In this document: positions 59,721-64,000 of the stretch, piece after piece
Layout: every line of letters begins with the position of its first letter
Numbering within the stretch: position 1 is the stretch's first letter
Source of the DNA: JAJDXO01 sp965207535
GTDB taxonomy: Bacteria > Pseudomonadota > Alphaproteobacteria > Rhodospirillales > UBA2165
DNA: 64,000 bases
NCBI GenBank assembly: GCA_965207535.1
Contig: CBDBMR010000001.1
Span: 1-64,000 of the forward strand
Direction of reading: 5' to 3'
Position numbers and translations under genes: made by a program
Notes under the pieces: model-generated
Seen by the model: only the letters and a program-made list of their open reading frames with translations
The model's database searches: none
What the model was told of the DNA's origin: nothing

Positions 59721-62619
59721 GAACCGCCCGGATGGCGCATTGACCGCCCTCTTCGCAACGAGGGGCGAACACCGTGCCGTGGCGGGCAACCGCCCGATCC
59801 AGCTGAACGATCCCGACCTCGTCTGGTTCGTCGAGGAGGGCGCGATCGACATTCTGGCGACGGAGCTTGCCGATGGCCGGATGGAAGCGCCTTACCGGCA
59901 CATCACGCGCCTGGAAAAGGGCCGGCTGGCATTTGGTGTGGCCGATTCCGGGCATTCGATGCTGCTCGTCGCTAAGGGCGTTCAGGCGACAAGCTTGCGA
60001 TGTCTTCCTCTTGAGAGAGTGCTTGAGGAGATCGTCCGGGCGAGCGAAGCCAATGGCGCCGCCGCCCCCGCCGTCATCGCACAACTCGACGCGTGGGTCG
60101 AAGACCTTGCGCACGCGGTGGCGACCGAAGTCGAAAGCCCTCCCCGCATCGAGGTGCGGCTCGGTCCCGGCGGCGAGGCGGCACACGGCGTGTCGGCGGC
60201 CGAACGGGGTGTGGTATGGCTTTCCGCTGCTCATCTTGATGCAACCTTCCTCGATGTGATTGACTCCCGATCCGGATCATCGGGCCTGATGCCGGTCACG
60301 CGAGACAGCTGGATCAAGCTGCATGCAACCAGTGGCGTTGCCTGCCGGTCTTCCCGGGAGCTTGGTGTCGAGGTGTTGCTTGACGCGGGCTTGCCCGAGT
60401 TCCACCGCCTTGCTCTCGGGGCCGAATCAATTCATCGCCGTCTGCTGCTGGTGGACGACGCGAATCTGCAGGTGGCCCAGGCCGACCTGCGACGCCGCGA
60501 AATGTCGCTGGCCAGAAAAGGCCTAGCCGATCTGCTGGACTTTCGCACGCAGTTCAAAGGCCATACAGCGCTTGGCAAGGCCTTGCGGATCATCGGCGGG
60601 CGTGAAGGCCTCGAGATTCTCACGCCCGCCATATCCGGCGATACCCCGGCGTCGCTGGATGATTATTGCGAAGCCTCCGGCTTGCGCCGGCGTGACGTGC
60701 GGCTGACGGTGGAAGACCGTTGGTGGCTGGGCGACAGCGGTGCGATGCTGGCGTTCCGCCGCCACGATGATCAGCCGGTGGTGCTGTTGCCCGGACTTTT
60801 CGGGCGTTATCGGGTGATGGATCCTGAAACCGGAGAGGCCGAGCCCGCCAATGCCAAATCAGGCGCGGAGCTTCGAGACGCCTGTTTGCTGTATCCCGCG
60901 CTGTCCACCCATGGACCCGCCTCGATGGGCGCTCTGCTTCGCGTCGGAGTGGCCCCGATGACAGCCGAAATTCTCCGACTCACGGCCTTCGGTCTTGGTG
61001 CGGGATTGCTGGCCCTGGCGCCCGCAATCGCGGTGAATCTGCTTGTTGACCATGTAATTCCCGCCGGTGAGTCGATTGTCGTGTTCCAGTTCTCCGCGGT
61101 TCTGACCGGAATCGCGCTGACGGCAGCCCTGGCCCGGGTGCTGCGGGGCATGGCGCTGGTGCGCCTCGAAGGGCGCCTTGCGGCGCGCATTGGCGCGGCT
61201 GTCCAGGACCGTCTGCTACGCATGCGGCTGAGGTTTTTCCGCCGCTTCAACACTGGCGAACTCGTGGCGAGATCCATGGTCTTTCAGGATGTCAGGGACA
61301 ATGTGGCCGGGGTTACGGTCGATGCGGCATTGTCGACGCTGTTCGCTCTGCCGGCCCTTGGCATGATTTTCCTGTACGATGCGGTTCTGGGCTGGACGGC
61401 GACCGCCCTGACCTTTGTGGTGCTCGCGGTCACCGCTGGCTACTGTGGCAGATTGGTTGAACACCAGCGTCACTATTTGCGCTCATCACGTCAGCTTCTG
61501 GGCGAATTGCATCAGTTTTTGAGTGGGATCGCGAAGCTGCGGACCACCGGGGCCGAGGACATGGCCTTTGCCGCCTGGGCTCGGCGCTATCGCGAGCAAA
61601 AGCACGAGGAAATCCGGCAGGCCGTCTTGAACGAATGGATTGTCGCCATGGCCGCCGCGGTGCCTTTCCTCGGCACCGCCGCACTGTTTTCCGCAGTCGT
61701 TGCCCAGGGTGCGGACGGCCTTGCCACCGCCGACTTCCTTACGGTTCACACCGCGTCCATGTTTTTGTTCATGACCCTTGTCATGCTGGGCAATTCAGCC
61801 CGTTCACTTGCTTTCGTCAAACCGGCGTGTGAGCAGGTGCGGCCAATTCTGGCTGCCGAGACGGATGTCAGCGCGGCGCGGGGCGCGCGCAAGACGCTGC
61901 ACGGGGAAATCCTGCTCGACAAGGTCAGTTTCGGCTATTCGGAGAATGCCACAACCTTGCGGGACGTCAGCATTCACGCGAAACCCGGCGAATTCGTTGC
62001 CATAGTTGGTGAATCCGGCGCCGGCAAAAGCACCTTGTTCCGGCTCGCCCTTGGCCTGGAAAAGCCAAGCGCCGGAGCGGTGTACTTCGACGGTCAGAAT
62101 CTGGATCAATTCGATATCGTCGCGGTGCGAAGGCAAATCGGCGTCGTGTTGCAGGATGTGCTCCTGCAAAGCGGCACCATTCTCGACAATATCATCGGCC
62201 ACGACACTGAATTGAACGAAGAGGACGCCTGGCGCGCCGCCCGCCTTGCAGGAGTCGACGAAGATATCCGCGCCATGCCAATGGGCCTGCACACCCCGGT
62301 GGACGAGAACTCTGCGACGTTCTCCGGCGGACAGAGCCAGCGAATCCGTATCGCCGCCGCGTTGATCCGCAACCCCCGCATCATTTTTCTTGACGAACCC
62401 ACAAGCTGGCTCGACACTCGAAGCCAGACCCGAACGATGCGGGCCATCGAGGAGTCCACAAGCACCCGCTTGGTCGTCGCGCATCGGCTGTCCACCATAC
62501 GCAGGGCGAATCGGATCTATGTGCTGCAGGCGGGCCAGGTGTCCCAGGTGGGGAGCTATGACGAGTTAGCTGCCGAAGAAGGCCTTTTTCGCGAACTGGT
62601 CCAGCGGCAACAGGCGTAG
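59710..62619 (+). CDS. NHLM-type second ABC transporter protein
   Basis: 969 residues starting inside the previous gene. The N-terminal 410 residues form a cyclic-nucleotide-binding-like and helical extension typical of the second NHLM ABC protein (NRPIQLNDPDLVWFVEEGAI). Six membrane helices lie near 420-680. The ABC domain has Walker A VGESGAGKSTLF near 773, signature FSGGQSQRIRIAAAL and Walker B IIFLDEPTSWLD. There is no peptidase domain. It probably pairs with the C39 exporter. Its last 54 bases overlap the converging gene on the other strand. Confidence 0.92.
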   Translation: MATKNRPDGALTALFATRGEHRAVAGNRPIQLNDPDLVWFVEEGAIDILATELADGRMEAPYRHITRLEKGRLAFGVADSGHSMLLVAKGVQATSLRCLPLERVLEEIVRASEANGAAAPAVIAQLDAWVEDLAHAVATEVESPPRIEVRLGPGGEAAHGVSAAERGVVWLSAAHLDATFLDVIDSRSGSSGLMPVTRDSWIKLHATSGVACRSSRELGVEVLLDAGLPEFHRLALGAESIHRRLLLVDDANLQVAQADLRRREMSLARKGLADLLDFRTQFKGHTALGKALRIIGGREGLEILTPAISGDTPASLDDYCEASGLRRRDVRLTVEDRWWLGDSGAMLAFRRHDDQPVVLLPGLFGRYRVMDPETGEAEPANAKSGAELRDACLLYPALSTHGPASMGALLRVGVAPMTAEILRLTAFGLGAGLLALAPAIAVNLLVDHVIPAGESIVVFQFSAVLTGIALTAALARVLRGMALVRLEGRLAARIGAAVQDRLLRMRLRFFRRFNTGELVARSMVFQDVRDNVAGVTVDAALSTLFALPALGMIFLYDAVLGWTATALTFVVLAVTAGYCGRLVEHQRHYLRSSRQLLGELHQFLSGIAKLRTTGAEDMAFAAWARRYREQKHEEIRQAVLNEWIVAMAAAVPFLGTAALFSAVVAQGADGLATADFLTVHTASMFLFMTLVMLGNSARSLAFVKPACEQVRPILAAETDVSAARGARKTLHGEILLDKVSFGYSENATTLRDVSIHAKPGEFVAIVGESGAGKSTLFRLALGLEKPSAGAVYFDGQNLDQFDIVAVRRQIGVVLQDVLLQSGTILDNIIGHDTELNEEDAWRAARLAGVDEDIRAMPMGLHTPVDENSATFSGGQSQRIRIAAALIRNPRIIFLDEPTSWLDTRSQTRTMRAIEESTSTRLVVAHRLSTIRRANRIYVLQAGQVSQVGSYDELAAEEGLFRELVQRQQA

Positions 62620-63636
62620 GCCTCCGTAGGCCTTGGCCCTTACGCCGTCTCCCTCGATCGATAATTTGATGTGGTTGAGTCCCATGTAGAGTTCAAACGC
62701 CCCATCCGCGCCGAAGACCGTCCGCAACCTGGGCCACGAAAGCAGACCTTCAGCCTTGGCCGGGATGCATAACCGCCGGTCCACCAAGCGCTGGATCACC
62801 GGTTTCCAGTCACGTTTCGAACTGATCAGCCAAGCGGCAAACAGGGCGCGGTAATTCGTGATGTCTTCTGATATCGCATGCATCTCGAAACCGAGCCGCG
62901 GCAATGCGCCGTCTTCATTGACATCGAAGAGGAGCGTAAAGTTGCGGCATAAGTCCGACATGCCGGACAGGAGGCAATCCACGGCGGTGATTGACCCCGG
63001 CCATTCCATCCGCGTGAGCAAGGGGCCGACCTCTTGAGGTCCTATATCCGCCACAAGAAACCGCACCGATCTGGGCTCACGGTTCGGAGTCGCTCCGATA
63101 TAGGCAAGCTTGGCGCCCGCCGGCAAGGCGCCCAGCACCCACGCCAGCGCTCGGTGCTCGAGTGCACTGCCAGTGCGCGCGGATGCCTGGGCAACGGTGT
63201 GCGCGATCGCCGCAGGGCCCGCGGCTATCCCCCCTTTGCCGCGGCCGGACAGCAGCCGCAGGTAGATCACTGGGGGCTCCGGCCGCCCGGGAGGCGTGCC
63301 GATGATGTCATAGGCCAGCAATACGGACTCGAGCCAATGATCGGTGGCGGATGAGTTGTTCAAGTGCGCGGCGAGCCAGGCGTCGGCCGACATCGGTTCC
63401 GCGGCTTCGCCCCTGACAATGTGGTGGCGCGCAACCTTCTCCCTGGAAACCGGGGCCGAAAAGTCTACCCACGGCGCCGACTCGTCCAGTCTGAACTCGA
63501 AGCCGCACAACGAGGACGCCGTGACGGCGGGAAGGTCTCCAACCCGTTCGAGCAGACGTCCCCAGCCTTCTCCGGCAAGCAGGGATAGAGGAATCTGGTC
63601 GCGCAATCCGTTCAATACGTCCCCGAAACGCTCCAT
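62566..63636 (-). CDS. RiPP-cluster protein of unknown function
   Basis: 356 residues from ATG 63636 with AGGAG 5 bp upstream. No membrane segment or signal. Distinctive phrases: LAYIGATPNREPRSVRFLV in the middle, LFDVNEDGALPRLGFEMHAI, and near the end AFELYMGLNHIKLSIEGDGV followed by RAKAYGGL. It starts 21 bp after the stop of the methyltransferase gene, so the two form an operon facing the transport genes. It may be a maturation or substrate-binding protein. I do not recognise the family. Confidence 0.75.
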   Translation of the reverse strand: MERFGDVLNGLRDQIPLSLLAGEGWGRLLERVGDLPAVTASSLCGFEFRLDESAPWVDFSAPVSREKVARHHIVRGEAAEPMSADAWLAAHLNNSSATDHWLESVLLAYDIIGTPPGRPEPPVIYLRLLSGRGKGGIAAGPAAIAHTVAQASARTGSALEHRALAWVLGALPAGAKLAYIGATPNREPRSVRFLVADIGPQEVGPLLTRMEWPGSITAVDCLLSGMSDLCRNFTLLFDVNEDGALPRLGFEMHAISEDITNYRALFAAWLISSKRDWKPVIQRLVDRRLCIPAKAEGLLSWPRLRTVFGADGAFELYMGLNHIKLSIEGDGVRAKAYGGLRLLPLDQFAKKAFFGS

Positions 63637-63657
63637 CGGCTCCTGGCCCCCGCTAGG

Positions 63658-64000
63658 CTACGTCGCTGTCTTGATGGCGACGATTTCGCCCCAATGTATG
63701 GGCAAACCCGGCAATGGCCGAAAGCGGGGAAGGCCGAATTCGGGTTCCCTGGGTTTGGTAATGACCATCGGCGAAAGATCCAGCACCGACGTGACGGTAA
63801 AGCCGGTTGCCGAGAGCGCCGCCGCCATAACCTCCATGGTTGGTGTATGGTGGACGTAGATCTGGCGAAACTCGGCGATCTGCTTCCATTCCTGCACGGT
63901 CATTTCTCCGGCCCTGCAAAACACATCCTTGATGTAGATCCTCCCGTCATCGCGCAGCACTCTCGCCACCTCGCTGAAGAGTTCCTCAAGCTCAAAGGAA
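63658..64000 (-). CDS. SAM-dependent methyltransferase, C-terminal part
   Basis: Open to the right edge; 113 residues are visible ending IKTAT (TAG at 63658-63660). The reading frame gives SFELEELFSEVARVLRDDGR followed by IYIKDVF, the region after motif III of class I methyltransferases (a bad frame start would begin at GTG 63969). The upstream SAM-binding motif lies outside the window. In this context it is a candidate tailoring enzyme for the RiPP core, whose Ser, Thr, Asp and Tyr residues could be methylated. Confidence 0.75.
   Translation of the reverse strand, partial: SFELEELFSEVARVLRDDGRIYIKDVFCRAGEMTVQEWKQIAEFRQIYVHHTPTMEVMAAALSATGFTVTSVLDLSPMVITKPREPEFGLPRFRPLPGLPIHWGEIVAIKTAT

Overview
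The window is high-G+C DNA (about two-thirds G+C by eye) that fits an alphaproteobacterium, probably a Rhodospirillales-type host. The taxonomic hints are codon use, a perfect alphaproteobacterial LexA box (GAAC-N7-GAAC) in a promoter at 17.5 kb, and the gene content. No rRNA, tRNA or ordinary housekeeping locus is present. Almost everything belongs to one large conjugative mobile element, and the right flank carries accessory genes.

Positions 1-11.0 kb (+ strand) hold part of an I-type (Dot/Icm, IncI-like) conjugation operon in R64 order: the TraO/DotG C-terminus, TraQ/IcmC-like, TraR/IcmD-like, TraU/IcmB (broken by a -1 frameshift near 3000), an SSB, two exported proteins, TraY/DotA, then a VirD4/TraG-type coupling protein. 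Positions 11.0-11.7 kb are a scar of gene fragments. A Fic-fold protein with a repeat-rich promoter follows, then a MOB-F (TrwC/TraA-like) relaxase-helicase facing left. A small DNA-binding protein faces right from an SOS-type promoter at 17.5 kb.

Positions 18-51.3 kb are mostly minus-strand 'maintenance' genes of the element: DUF2493, a Toprim primase-like protein, a second SSB, a strawberry-notch helicase with an N-terminal methyltransferase domain, a predicted cysteine-protease-fold protein, DUF6573, RadC, a GHKL ATPase, a ParB-like protein, a VWA/DUF3150/MoxR trio, two overlapping ParB/RepB proteins and a large serine recombinase. CspA, a secreted HNH-type nuclease with an Excalibur motif and a four-helix membrane protein sit at 22.5-24.7 kb. 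radC is split by a 6.2-kb recombinases-in-trio (RIT) element. Its third recombinase is in turn split by an IS21-family element. Both insertions show short duplications, and removing each insertion restores the reading frame.

Right of the serine recombinase (after about 51.7 kb) are an XRE-type regulator, a ParDE-type toxin-antitoxin pair with an inverted-repeat operator, a transposase remnant, a set of minus-strand structured elements ending in terminator-like hairpins (53.8-55.0 kb), an IS1111-type insertion sequence with 40-bp imperfect terminal repeats, and a RiPP (NHLP-leader, proteusin-like) gene cluster: precursor, severely truncated membrane-fusion protein, C39-peptidase ABC transporter, second NHLM ABC protein, an unknown protein and a SAM methyltransferase running off the right edge. 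The most unusual points are the RiPP locus with a predicted 8-residue core and a 55-residue 'HlyD', the hairpin array, the nested insertions in radC, and the SOS-linked transfer promoter.
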